A DNA stretch of 6,219 bases from Methanoregulaceae archaeon (lineage in GTDB: Archaea; Halobacteriota; Methanomicrobia; Methanomicrobiales; Methanospirillaceae): positions 1-6,219 of the forward strand of contig DUGU01000212.1 of assembly GCA_013331215.1 (NCBI GenBank). The letters are read 5' to 3'. The notes beneath the pieces were generated by a model. The model searched no databases and was not told where the DNA came from. It saw nothing but the letters and a program-made list of their open reading frames with translations. The first letter of the stretch is position 1. Each line of letters starts with the position of its first letter. Both the position numbers and the translations under genes were made by a program. Shown in pieces: positions 1 to 5,422 of this stretch.

Positions 1-17
1 CGAACCTTGAGGAATAA

Positions 18-90
18 GGCCAGGGCCGAGACTCGAACCCGGGTCGGGGGATCCACAGTCCCCTAGGATGACCAGCTACCCTACCCTGGC
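18..90 (-). tRNA. tRNA-His (anticodon GTG)
   Basis: Read on the minus strand, this folds as a 73-nt tRNA. The acceptor stem GCCAGGG (90-84) pairs perfectly with CCCTGGC (25-19). U8 and A9 follow, then a D-arm with G18G19. The anticodon stem is GGGGA/TCCCC around the loop CTGTGGA, giving anticodon GTG (His). The variable loop is 4 nt. The T-arm is CCGGG / TTCGAGT / CTCGG with one G-U pair. The discriminator is C73 (position 18), the known identity base of archaeal tRNA-His. No 3' CCA is encoded and there is no intron. The D-stem is weak (G10-U25 and a U13-U22 mismatch). Oddly, the base at position -1 (91) reads T on this strand, whereas most archaeal and bacterial tRNA-His genes encode G-1. 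The gene is divergent from infB. Confidence 0.93.
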
Positions 91-120
91 AGACGTGCCT
101 GGAAAATTGGGCCTGTCCAC

Positions 121-127
121 TATTAAA
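121..127 (-). promoter_or_regulatory. TATA element for tRNA-His
   Basis: On the minus strand this reads TTTAATA, an archaeal TATA-like element. Its centre lies about 34 bp upstream of the tRNA 5' end. Initiation about 26-27 bp downstream would fall near 97-98 and give a leader of roughly 8 nt for RNase P to remove. The match and spacing are seen directly; use as a promoter is inferred. Confidence 0.6.
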
Positions 128-143
128 GGTATGTCCCCCGGCG

Positions 144-153
144 TGCCCGGGCA
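144..153. repeat. 10-bp perfect palindrome between divergent promoters
   Basis: TGCCCGGGCA is a perfect inverted repeat. It sits between the minus-strand TATA of tRNA-His and the plus-strand TATA of infB, only a few bases upstream of the latter. It could be an operator, but 10-bp palindromes of G and C are common in GC-rich DNA, so this is a location note rather than a firm regulatory call. Confidence 0.25.
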
Positions 154-156
154 TGA

Positions 157-165
157 ATATTAATA
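157..165 (+). promoter_or_regulatory. TATA element for infB
   Basis: ATATTAATA is an AT-rich block in otherwise GC-rich surroundings. Its centre lies about 80 bp before the chosen infB start. Initiation about 26 bp downstream would fall near 187 and give a leader of about 55 nt that carries the Shine-Dalgarno sequence at 229-233. This is the best TATA match on the plus strand of the intergenic region. A poorer candidate (CTATTTT, 202-208) would place initiation too close to the ribosome binding site. Confidence 0.5.
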
Positions 166-228
166 GCCTATCGAAGATAACCACTACAGACCGGGACGGC
201 GCTATTTTCTCTCGCCGGCCCTAATTTT

Positions 229-233
229 GGAGG
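229..233 (+). promoter_or_regulatory. Shine-Dalgarno sequence that fixes the infB start
   Basis: GGAGG lies 8 nt before the TTG codon at 242-244, which is normal spacing. The reading frame can be extended upstream to a TTG at 227, but that codon overlaps GGAGG itself and has no ribosome binding site of its own. The TTG at 242 is therefore preferred. Confidence 0.75.
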
Positions 234-241
234 CGGCGACA

Positions 242-2017
242 TTGGCTACGGGCGGCATACGGACACCCATCGTCTGCGTGCTCGGGCACGTGGACCACGG
301 CAAGACCTCCCTCCTCGACCGGATCCGCGGGTCGTCGGTCGTCTCGAGCGAGGCCGGGGCCATCACGCAGCACATCGGCGCGACCCTCGTCCCGATCGAG
401 GCGATCCGGGGAATGTCGGCCGGCATGCAGAAGCTCGCGGTCCAGGTGCCGGGCCTGCTCTTCATCGACACCCCGGGCCACCACGCGTTCACGACGCTCC
501 GCGCCCGGGGCGGAGCGCTCGCGGACATGGCGATCGTGGTCGTCGATATCAACGAGGGTTTCCAGCCCCAGACGATCGAGGCCCTCTCGATCCTCCGCAA
601 CTGTCGTACCCCCTTCGTCGTGGCCCTGACCAAGATCGACCGGATCCATGGCTGGCGCCCGACCGAGAACTCTCCGTTTCTCGCCTCGTTTGCAAAGCAG
701 AACGAGCGCGTGACCCAATTCATGGAGACGCGCCACTACGAGATCGTCGGAAAGCTCTCGGACCTCGGGTTCAACTCGGAGCGGTTCGACCGGGTCTCGG
801 ACTTCGCCAGGGAGATCGCGATCGTCCCCGTCTCGGCGCACACGGGCGAGGGGATCGCGGACCTGCTCATGGTGATGATCGGCCTGGCCCAGCGGTACAT
901 GGGCGAGGCGCTCGCCGTCGAGGTCCAGGGCCCCGGGCAGGGGACCGTGCTCGAGGTGAAGGAGGAGCGCGGGCTCGGCCTGACCCTCGACGTGATCCTC
1001 TTCGACGGCACGCTCACGGTCGGCGACCAGGTGATGCTCGCCACCGCCGACGGTGTGGTCCAGACGAAGGTGAAGTCGCTCCTGAAGCCGCGGCCGATGA
1101 AGGAGATCCTGACCGAGGACCGGTTCGAGCGAGTGAGGTCCGTCGTCGCGGCATCGGGCGTGAAGGTCGCGGCCCCCGGGCTCGACGGCGTCATCGCGGG
1201 CTCGCCGCTCCGGGTCGTCCGTGGCGATCGGGACGCGATCGAGCGGGAGATCCTCGACGAGGTCTCGCATATCGATGTCCTCCTCTCGGAGGAGGGGCTC
1301 GTGATCAAGGCCGATACGATCGGCGCGCTCGAGGCGCTCTCGAAGGAGCTCGAGGCCCGGGAGATCGGTGTGATGCGTGCTGCCGTCGGGCCCGTCAGCC
1401 GGCACGACCTCGTGGACGCGCAGACGATCAAGGCCCCCCTCTGCCGGGCCGTGCTCGCGTTCAACGCCCCCCTCCTGCCCGACGCCCAGGCGATCGTCCG
1501 CGACGGTGGCCCCGACCTCCCGCGGGTCTTCCAGGCCAAGGTCATCTACCAGCTGATCGACGAGTTCGTCGAGTGGCGCGATGCGGAACGGCAGCGGATG
1601 GAGCAGCAGCGCTTCGAGCGGATCATCCTGCCGGCCAAGCTCCGCGTGCTTCCCGGCTGCATCTTCCGGCAGTCCAACCCGGCCGTGGTCGGAATCCGGG
1701 TACTCGCCGGCACGCTCCGGACCGACGTGAACCTGATACGGACCGACGGCCGAAAAGTCGGACACCTGAAGACGATCCAGTCCTCGGGCGAGTACGTCCA
1801 CGAAGTCGAGGCCGGAGCCGAGGTCGCGATCGCGATCGAGGGCGCGACCGTCGGCCGGCAGGTCGATGTCGACGACGACCTCTATGTCGACCTCCCCGAA
1901 CGGCATGTCAAGGTCCTCGAGAAGGAGATGCTCGGCCACATCTCGGCCACCGCGAAGGAGGTGCTCGAGGAGTACACGACCATGCGCCGGCGGGGCGAGC
2001 CGTTCTGGGGCAAGTGA
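242..2017 (+). CDS. infB: Translation initiation factor aIF5B (IF-2 family)
   Basis: 591-aa GTPase of the aIF5B/IF2 family, which promotes subunit joining and initiator-tRNA positioning at the end of initiation. All G motifs are visible: GHVDHGKTS (about 15-23), an [11 protein letters not shown] switch I, DTPGH (76-80), TKID (130-133, in place of NKxD) and SAH (198-200). Domains II, III and IV follow, ending in a FWGK tail typical of the archaeal family. The length is normal, there is no bacterial-type N-terminal extension, and the intein that some archaeal homologues carry is absent. The start is TTG at 242, because GGAGG sits 8 nt upstream; a 5-residue longer form from TTG at 227 is less likely. 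The gene is followed after 63 bp by rps6e on the same strand. It diverges from tRNA-His. Confidence 0.96.
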   Translation: MATGGIRTPIVCVLGHVDHGKTSLLDRIRGSSVVSSEAGAITQHIGATLVPIEAIRGMSAGMQKLAVQVPGLLFIDTPGHHAFTTLRARGGALADMAIVVVDINEGFQPQTIEALSILRNCRTPFVVALTKIDRIHGWRPTENSPFLASFAKQNERVTQFMETRHYEIVGKLSDLGFNSERFDRVSDFAREIAIVPVSAHTGEGIADLLMVMIGLAQRYMGEALAVEVQGPGQGTVLEVKEERGLGLTLDVILFDGTLTVGDQVMLATADGVVQTKVKSLLKPRPMKEILTEDRFERVRSVVAASGVKVAAPGLDGVIAGSPLRVVRGDRDAIEREILDEVSHIDVLLSEEGLVIKADTIGALEALSKELEAREIGVMRAAVGPVSRHDLVDAQTIKAPLCRAVLAFNAPLLPDAQAIVRDGGPDLPRVFQAKVIYQLIDEFVEWRDAERQRMEQQRFERIILPAKLRVLPGCIFRQSNPAVVGIRVLAGTLRTDVNLIRTDGRKVGHLKTIQSSGEYVHEVEAGAEVAIAIEGATVGRQVDVDDDLYVDLPERHVKVLEKEMLGHISATAKEVLEEYTTMRRRGEPFWGK

Positions 2018-2024
2018 ACCGTAT

Positions 2025-2032
2025 CTTTAAGA
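2025..2032 (+). promoter_or_regulatory. Possible TATA element for rps6e
   Basis: CTTTAAGA, just after the infB stop codon, would place initiation near 2055. That gives a leader of about 25 nt still containing the GGAG at 2070-2073. A second AT-rich site (CATTTATG, near 2046-2053) would start transcription too close to that site. Readthrough from infB is also possible, since no oligo-T run lies between the genes. Confidence 0.4.
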
Positions 2033-2080
2033 GCCCTCCGCCCCACATTTATGGGTACTTCGCCTCAGTGGAGATTAGAT

Positions 2081-2473
2081 ATGGTCGATTTTAAAGTCGT
2101 GCTCTCGGACCCGAAGACCGGTCGTTCTTACAAGATGACCGCGAGCGGCGGGGCGGCCGGAGCCATCATCGGAAAGCGGGTAGGCGGCGAGGTCGACGCA
2201 GGCCCGCTCGGTCTGCCCGGGTACCGCGTCACAATCACCGGCGCATCGGATCGGAACGGAACGCCGGCACGGAAGGATCTGCCCGGCGGAGGGCGGCGGC
2301 GGCTCCTGCTCGCGGGCGGCATCGGGTTCAACCCGGTCATGGATGGCCAGCGGATGCGAAAGGCGGTCCGTGGCGGCGAGATCACCCAGGACTTCGTACA
2401 GATCAACGCCAAGGTCACGCAGTACGGCGAGCGGGCGCTCGACGACCTCCTCGCCGCACCGGCGGCCGAATAA
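2081..2473 (+). CDS. rps6e: 30S ribosomal protein eS6 (S6e)
   Basis: 130-aa archaeal eS6, a component of the small ribosomal subunit shared with eukaryotes but absent from bacteria. The N-terminus VDFKVVLSDPKTGRSYK, the G-K-R-V-G-G segment, the LPGYRVTITGASD stretch, the basic GGGRRRLLLAGGIGF segment and MRKAVRGGEIT are family hallmarks. The length is that of the archaeal form, without the long basic tail of eukaryotic S6. The ATG at 2081 is chosen because GGAG (2070-2073) lies 7 nt upstream and the protein then begins as its homologues do. An in-frame ATG at 2051 would add ten unconserved residues. It follows infB and converges on the DUF2240 gene with a 5-bp gap. Confidence 0.96.
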   Translation: MVDFKVVLSDPKTGRSYKMTASGGAAGAIIGKRVGGEVDAGPLGLPGYRVTITGASDRNGTPARKDLPGGGRRRLLLAGGIGFNPVMDGQRMRKAVRGGEITQDFVQINAKVTQYGERALDDLLAAPAAE

Positions 2474-2483
2474 CCCTTTTATT
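2474..2483 (+). terminator. Short T-rich stop-site between convergent genes
   Basis: CCCTTTTATT directly after the eS6 stop codon holds a four-T run, a weak archaeal-type oligo-T terminator for the plus-strand transcript. The minus strand has no T run here, so the DUF2240 transcript probably runs on into the antisense of rps6e. Confidence 0.3.
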
Positions 2484-2940
2484 CCGAGATCAGCGCATCC
2501 CGGAGCGGAGCGAGCAGATCGTCGAAGGGGACTTCGTATCTGCGGGCGAGCAGGACGAGCGCGGCCTTCGACCGGAGCTGCCCGTCGAAGCCCTCGGCGG
2601 CCAGGCGGTTGGCCTCGGCCGCCACCTCCCGCTGCTCCCGCCCCGTTGCCCCGGCGATCCGGGCGAGCAGGAGCCGCTCGGGGTCGGGGCGTTCGAGGTC
2701 TTCGGCGCCGGGGCGATACCCCAGCGGGACCGTGACCTCGCCGACCGGAAAGAGGGGCACCACGACCCCGTTTTTGACCGCGACGAGCCCCTGCTCGACG
2801 GCCAGGTCGAGCAGGACCCCGGCCTGGTCGCGGTTCATCCACATCCGGTCGATGGCGAGGTAGTAGACGAACTCGCTCCGCTGGAGCTGCCCCTTGTGCA
2901 GGTGCCGGAACGGCGCCGCCACCGTGATCTGCAGGCTCAT
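2479..2940 (-). CDS. DUF2240 family protein (archaeal, function unknown)
   Basis: 153-aa protein that I recognise as the archaeal DUF2240 family (COG3612-like), which has no established function. The conserved N-terminus has AAPFRH (8-13) and SEFVYYLAIDRMWMNRDQA (22-40). A helix, turn and small beta hairpin (AVEQGLVAVKNGVVVPLFP) follow, which looks like a winged-helix unit; that is my inference from sequence. The C-terminal half is acidic and helical. There is no signal peptide, membrane segment or cysteine pair. The ATG at 2940 has GAGGT (2952-2948) 7 nt upstream. It lies 56 bp downstream of rps8e on the same strand, so co-expression with a ribosomal protein is likely. An RNA- or ribosome-linked role is only suggested by context. 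Confidence 0.78.
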   Translation of the reverse strand: MSLQITVAAPFRHLHKGQLQRSEFVYYLAIDRMWMNRDQAGVLLDLAVEQGLVAVKNGVVVPLFPVGEVTVPLGYRPGAEDLERPDPERLLLARIAGATGREQREVAAEANRLAAEGFDGQLRSKAALVLLARRYEVPFDDLLAPLRDALISE

Positions 2941-2979
2941 GCGGTCGACCTCGTCTCTGGAGAATGGGAGGTCCGCACT

Positions 2980-2986
2980 AAAAAAA
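2980..2986 (-). terminator. Oligo-T run after rps8e, possibly also a DUF2240 promoter
   Basis: Seven consecutive T residues on the minus strand begin about 10 nt after the rps8e stop codon, as expected for an archaeal oligo-T terminator. The same block (CTTTTTTTAG) is also AT-rich enough to act as a poor TATA element. Initiation near 2955 would leave the GAGGT of the DUF2240 gene inside a short leader. Both roles are compatible; the terminator reading is the stronger. Confidence 0.5.
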
Positions 2987-2996
2987 GAGTGTCGTA

Positions 2997-3374
2997 TTAC
3001 TCGATCAGGATCGCGTTGATCGCGCCGTCCTGACCCGGGCGGCTGAGGATCCGGGCCGGGCCGAGCTCGGTCCGGATGATCGCGCCCTTCGTGAGCAGGT
3101 TCCGGCGCACGTAGTTCGGGTTCGCCGTGTTCTGCTCGACGGTCTCGATCTTCACCCTCTGTGCCGAGCCCGTTGCCCGGTTGGCCACGTTCGCGTACGT
3201 CGCGCGGAGCGCCCGGACCTTCTCATTGCCGCCGAAGGTGCGGATCGCGCGCCGGCGGTCCTCGCCGATGTGCGTCTCCGCGGGGGCCCGCCCGATCTCC
3301 GTCCGCCTCTTGCCGCGCAGGGGCGCATAGCGGCCACCCGTCACCTTCCTGATGGATCGTCCTTGCCATTGCAT
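2997..3374 (-). CDS. rps8e: 30S ribosomal protein eS8 (S8e)
   Basis: 125-aa archaeal eS8, a small-subunit protein present in archaea and eukaryotes. The N-terminal signature MQWQGRSIRKVTGGRY, the basic RGKRRTEIGR segment, ETHIGEDRR, the central FGGNEKVRAL segment and the C-terminal block NPNYVRRNLLTKGAIIRTELG are all family features. The length is normal for archaea; eukaryotic forms are longer. The ATG at 3374 has GGTGA (3385-3381) 6 nt upstream and a strong TATA element further upstream. It is followed by the DUF2240 gene and preceded, 74 bp away on the same strand, by hypB. Confidence 0.96.
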   Translation of the reverse strand: MQWQGRSIRKVTGGRYAPLRGKRRTEIGRAPAETHIGEDRRRAIRTFGGNEKVRALRATYANVANRATGSAQRVKIETVEQNTANPNYVRRNLLTKGAIIRTELGPARILSRPGQDGAINAILIE

Positions 3375-3413
3375 GTGAGTTCACCCGATTCGTTTCGAGA
3401 ATCAGAAGTGCTG

Positions 3414-3421
3414 TATATATT
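3414..3421 (-). promoter_or_regulatory. Strong TATA element for rps8e
   Basis: AATATATA on the minus strand is a near-ideal archaeal TATA box. Initiation about 27 bp downstream, near 3390, gives a leader of about 16 nt that just includes the GGTGA ribosome binding site. It lies in the hypB-rps8e spacer, so rps8e and DUF2240 have their own promoter independent of hypB. Confidence 0.75.
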
Positions 3422-3448
3422 CACCCAGACGTTATTTAACCCCTGCGT

Positions 3449-4096
3449 TCAGGCGATCAGGGCATCGAGCAGGGGGACGACGCCTTCGCCGGTCTTCAGA
3501 TTGGTCCGGAAGACCCGGATCGCCGGATTGTATCGCCGCATATCGCGCTCCATGCGGTCGAGGTCCGCCCCCACGAGCGGAGCGAGGTCGACCTTGTTGA
3601 TCACGCCGATCGAGCAGGAGCGGAACATCATGGGGTGCTTGTTCACGACGTCGTCCCCCTCGGTCGACGAGACCACGACCACGCGCTTGGCCGCGCCGAG
3701 GGCGAAGTCGGTGGGGCAGACCATGTTCCCCACGTTCTCGATGAAGAGGACGTCGATCTCGTCGAGAGGCAGGCCGTCGAGGGCGTGGTCCACGATGTGG
3801 GCGTCGAGGTGGCACTCCTTGCCCGTGTTCGCGTTCACGGCCGGGATCCCGAGGGCCGCGATCCGGCGGTAGTCGTCGTCGCCGTAGACGTCGCCGGCGA
3901 TCGCGCCGGCCCGCCGGCCCCGTTCTGCCAGAAGAGGAGCGAGCCGTTCGATGAGGGCGGTCTTGCCCGATCCGATCGCGCCGAGCAGATCGATCCCGAG
4001 CACGCCGTGGGCGGCGAGACGGGCCGCGTTCTCGGCCGCGAGTGCGTCGTTCGCCGCATAGAGATCCTTCTCGATCCGGACGTCGACCTGATGCAT
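3449..4096 (-). CDS. hypB: Hydrogenase nickel incorporation GTPase HypB
   Basis: 215-aa SIMIBI-class GTPase that, with HypA, delivers nickel to the large subunit of NiFe hydrogenases in the cytoplasm. The P-loop GAIGSGKT is at 39-46, GDVYGDDD at 68-75, the family motif NTGKECHLDAH at 90-100, ENVGNMVCP at 120-128 and the G4 motif NKVD at 167-170. Cys95, His96 and Cys127 correspond to the metal-site residues known from the Methanocaldococcus jannaschii protein. The N-terminal CxxCGC high-affinity nickel motif and the His-rich stretch of some bacterial HypBs are absent. hypA and hydrogenase genes are not in the window. No Shine-Dalgarno sequence precedes the ATG at 4096, and the TATA element lies about 27 bp upstream, so the mRNA is probably leaderless. 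Confidence 0.96.
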   Translation of the reverse strand: MHQVDVRIEKDLYAANDALAAENAARLAAHGVLGIDLLGAIGSGKTALIERLAPLLAERGRRAGAIAGDVYGDDDYRRIAALGIPAVNANTGKECHLDAHIVDHALDGLPLDEIDVLFIENVGNMVCPTDFALGAAKRVVVVSSTEGDDVVNKHPMMFRSCSIGVINKVDLAPLVGADLDRMERDMRRYNPAIRVFRTNLKTGEGVVPLLDALIA

Positions 4097-4120
4097 CAGG
4101 AGTAGTGGCCGTGCGCACTG

Positions 4121-4128
4121 TTTATAGG
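4121..4128. promoter_or_regulatory. Shared TATA element for hypB and srp19
   Basis: TTTATAGG on the plus strand (CCTATAAA on the minus) is the only AT-rich element in the 54-bp gap between divergent hypB and srp19. Its centre is 27.5 bp from the first base of each start codon (4096 and 4151). The element thus occupies roughly -30 to -23 for srp19 and a nearly identical position for hypB if transcription starts at the A of each ATG. Neither gene has a Shine-Dalgarno sequence, which fits leaderless transcripts in both directions from one TBP site. Confidence 0.65.
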
Positions 4129-4150
4129 TTCACCTGCCGACGCTGATCCG

Positions 4151-4438
4151 ATGGAGAACGAACGGGTCCTCTACCCCTGCTACTTCAACGCGGCCCTCGG
4201 GCGCCGGCAGGGCCGCCGGGTCCCGCTGGGGCTCGCCCAGAAGGGGATCACGATGCAGGACCTCGAGCGGGCGCTGAAGAAGGCGGGCCTCCGCTTTCGC
4301 GTCGAGGCCGGCTCTCACCCCGCGTACTGGTACCGCCGCGAGGGCCGGGCCGTGGTCGCCTGGTCCGAGTCGAAGGAGGCGCTGCTCCGCCGCGTGGCGG
4401 GGGCGCTCGAGCCAAAGAAGTTAGAGACGAAGAAGTAG
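4151..4438 (+). CDS. srp19: Signal recognition particle 19 kDa protein, SRP19
   Basis: 95-aa archaeal SRP19, which binds the tips of helices 6 and 8 of 7S RNA and helps SRP54 join the particle that targets nascent membrane and secreted proteins. The signature RVLYPCYFNAALGRRQGRRVP (5-25) is diagnostic. A predicted helix DLERALKKAGL (37-47) and a central HPAYWYRREGRAVVAW strand pair follow, with a lysine-rich tail. The length is typical of archaeal forms. The ATG at 4151 gives the usual start. No Shine-Dalgarno sequence is seen and a TATA element lies about 27 bp upstream, so the message is probably leaderless. The stop codon is 6 bp before the PHP gene, which makes an operon likely. Confidence 0.93.
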   Translation: MENERVLYPCYFNAALGRRQGRRVPLGLAQKGITMQDLERALKKAGLRFRVEAGSHPAYWYRREGRAVVAWSESKEALLRRVAGALEPKKLETKK

Positions 4439-4444
4439 GGCTGC

Positions 4445-5092
4445 ATGTACGACCTGCACACGCACACGCTCCGGTCCGACGGCGAGCTCCTGCCGCTCGA
4501 GCTCCTGCGCCGGATGGCCGTGCTCGGCTACGACGAGGTCGCGATTGCTGACCATGCGGATACGTCCACCCGACCGCTCGTCCTCGAGACGGCCGACGCG
4601 GTCGCCGTCTCGGCCGCGCGCTACGGGGTCGTGTTCTACCCCGCGGTCGAGCTCACCCACGTCCCGCCCGACGAGATCGATGCCCTCGCGCGGCAGGCAA
4701 AGGCCGAAGGAGCCGTGCTCGTCGTGGTCCACGGCGAGACTCCCGTCGAGCCGGTTGCGCCCGGCACGAACCAAGCGGCCTGCACCTCGGCGCACGTGGA
4801 CGTGCTCGCGCACCCGGGCCTGATCGCGATGGACGACGCGCGGGCTGCGGCCGACAACGGAATCGCGCTCGAGCTGACCGTGCGCGGCGGGCACAACCGG
4901 ACCAACGGCCACGTCGCCAGAACGGCTCTCGCGGCCGGCTGCCGGATCGTGGTGAACTCGGACGCCCACGCTCCGTGCGACCTGATGACGGCCGCCGACC
5001 GCGTGACGGTCGCGCGGGGGGCCGGGCTCGACACGCGCGCCTGTCGCGAGGCACTTGATTTAAATATTGCAGAATGGCTCGGATCCCGCTGA
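4445..5092 (+). CDS. PHP-domain metal-dependent phosphoesterase (histidinol-phosphatase-like)
   Basis: 215-aa protein of the PHP superfamily. All the usual metal ligands can be placed: His5 and His7 (HTH), Asp12, His37 (ADH), Glu69 (VELTH), His96 (VVHGE), His123 (LAHPG), and Asp173 and His175 (SDAH). An intact active site argues for hydrolysis of a phosphate ester, and relatives are usually annotated as histidinol-phosphatase domain proteins. The real substrate cannot be read from sequence. No polymerase domain or transmembrane segment is present. The ATG at 4445 has AGGG (4437-4440), which overlaps the srp19 stop codon, only 4 nt upstream. The 6-bp gap suggests co-transcription with srp19. 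The last codons contain a conspicuous AT-rich block (5058-5068). Confidence 0.87.
   Translation: MYDLHTHTLRSDGELLPLELLRRMAVLGYDEVAIADHADTSTRPLVLETADAVAVSAARYGVVFYPAVELTHVPPDEIDALARQAKAEGAVLVVVHGETPVEPVAPGTNQAACTSAHVDVLAHPGLIAMDDARAAADNGIALELTVRGGHNRTNGHVARTALAAGCRIVVNSDAHAPCDLMTAADRVTVARGAGLDTRACREALDLNIAEWLGSR
5058..5068 (+). promoter_or_regulatory. TATA-like block inside the 3' end of the PHP gene
   Basis: ATTTAAATATT, which includes the palindrome ATTTAAAT, stands out in GC-rich coding sequence. It could act as a distal promoter starting near 5090, just at the PHP stop codon, for gar1-tfb. It also encodes the peptide LNIA, so it may be coding composition only. Confidence 0.3.
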
Positions 5093-5114
5093 TCTTATGA
5101 AGATTGTGACAAAG

Positions 5115-5123
5115 TTTTTATAT
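5115..5123 (+). terminator. T5 run and TATA-like sequence after the PHP gene
   Basis: TTTTTATAT begins 22 nt past the PHP stop codon. The five-T run fits an archaeal terminator for the srp19-PHP transcript. The TTTTATAT part also resembles a TATA box and could start transcription near 5146. The two uses cannot be separated from sequence. Confidence 0.45.
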
Positions 5124-5134
5124 GTCCTCCGAAC

Positions 5135-5144
5135 AAATATATAA
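5135..5144 (+). promoter_or_regulatory. TATA element for the gar1-tfb operon
   Basis: AAATATATAA, preceded by GAAC that may serve as a BRE, is the best TATA match in the 91-bp gap before gar1. Initiation would be near 5166, giving a leader of about 18 nt. An imperfect palindrome CTTCACGAAG (5160-5169) overlaps that predicted start site. Confidence 0.65.
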
Positions 5145-5183
5145 CTTGCGGCAATTATTCTTCACGAAGCCGGAACGAGAGCG

Positions 5184-5411
5184 ATGAAGACGGTCGGTCG
5201 TATTGTGCACGCATGCGGAGGGCGCATGCTGATCGTCGCGGTGGACGCGGCGCAGCTGCCCCCCCTCTATGCCACGGTCGTCGACCGCCGCCACCGCCCC
5301 GTTGGCCGGGTCGTGGACCTCTTCGGAAACGTCAAGAGGCCGTACGCCGCGGTCCTGTGCCGCGACCGGTGCGAGCACCCGGTCGGCGAGAAGATATTCA
5401 GCAGGTCATAG
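5184..5411 (+). CDS. gar1: H/ACA RNP protein Gar1
   Basis: 75-aa Gar1, the small beta-barrel partner of Cbf5 in H/ACA ribonucleoproteins, which aids substrate turnover during guided pseudouridylation of rRNA and tRNA. The [14 protein letters not shown] start, [10 protein letters not shown] (25-34) and the highly diagnostic [17 protein letters not shown] (39-55) are present, followed by a short C-terminus with HPVGEKIF. It lacks the glycine-arginine-rich ends of eukaryotic Gar1, as archaeal forms do. The ATG at 5184 has only weak purine-rich sequence upstream (GGAACGAGAG). The stop codon is 11 bp before tfb, so the two are probably one operon. Confidence 0.92.
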   Translation: MKTVGRIVHACGGRMLIVAVDAAQLPPLYATVVDRRHRPVGRVVDLFGNVKRPYAAVLCRDRCEHPVGEKIFSRS

Positions 5412-5422
5412 GTGTCAACTAC

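Noticed and set aside
18..90. Intron in the tRNA gene
   Set aside because: The anticodon stem and 7-nt loop are contiguous and the whole gene is 73 nt, so there is no room for an intron.
221..1939. Very long open frame (572 codons) on the minus strand opposite infB
   Set aside because: It lies wholly antisense to an unmistakable aIF5B gene. Its product is a low-complexity mix of Asp, Arg, Leu, Glu and His with no recognisable domain, as expected when GC-rich codons with strong third-position bias are read on the other strand.
242..2017. Intein in aIF5B, as known from some archaea
   Set aside because: The G motifs and all domains run on without an insertion and the protein has the normal length of about 590 aa.
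1573..2094. 173-codon plus-strand frame over the 3' end of infB and into rps6e
   Set aside because: It is an out-of-frame shadow with Arg/Pro-rich sequence. The real infB and rps6e frames explain this DNA.
2075..2842. 255-codon minus-strand frame across rps6e and the DUF2240 gene
   Set aside because: It shadows two recognised families in other frames, begins with Arg/Pro/Gly-rich low-complexity sequence and has no ribosome binding site or conserved motif.
3432..4118. 228-codon minus-strand frame overlapping hypB
   Set aside because: The product is almost entirely Arg-, Pro- and Gly-rich. The overlapping frame at 3449-4096 encodes a complete HypB with every motif.
4151..4438. Small basic protein that could be mistaken for a HicA-type toxin
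   Set aside because: There is no antitoxin partner. The LYPCYF signature followed by GRRVP, together with the length and neighbours, identifies SRP19.
5093..5183. Small RNA (C/D or H/ACA type) in the gap before gar1
   Set aside because: No convincing C/D box pair, ACA box with hairpin, or stable stem was found. The gap is explained by a terminator and TATA elements.
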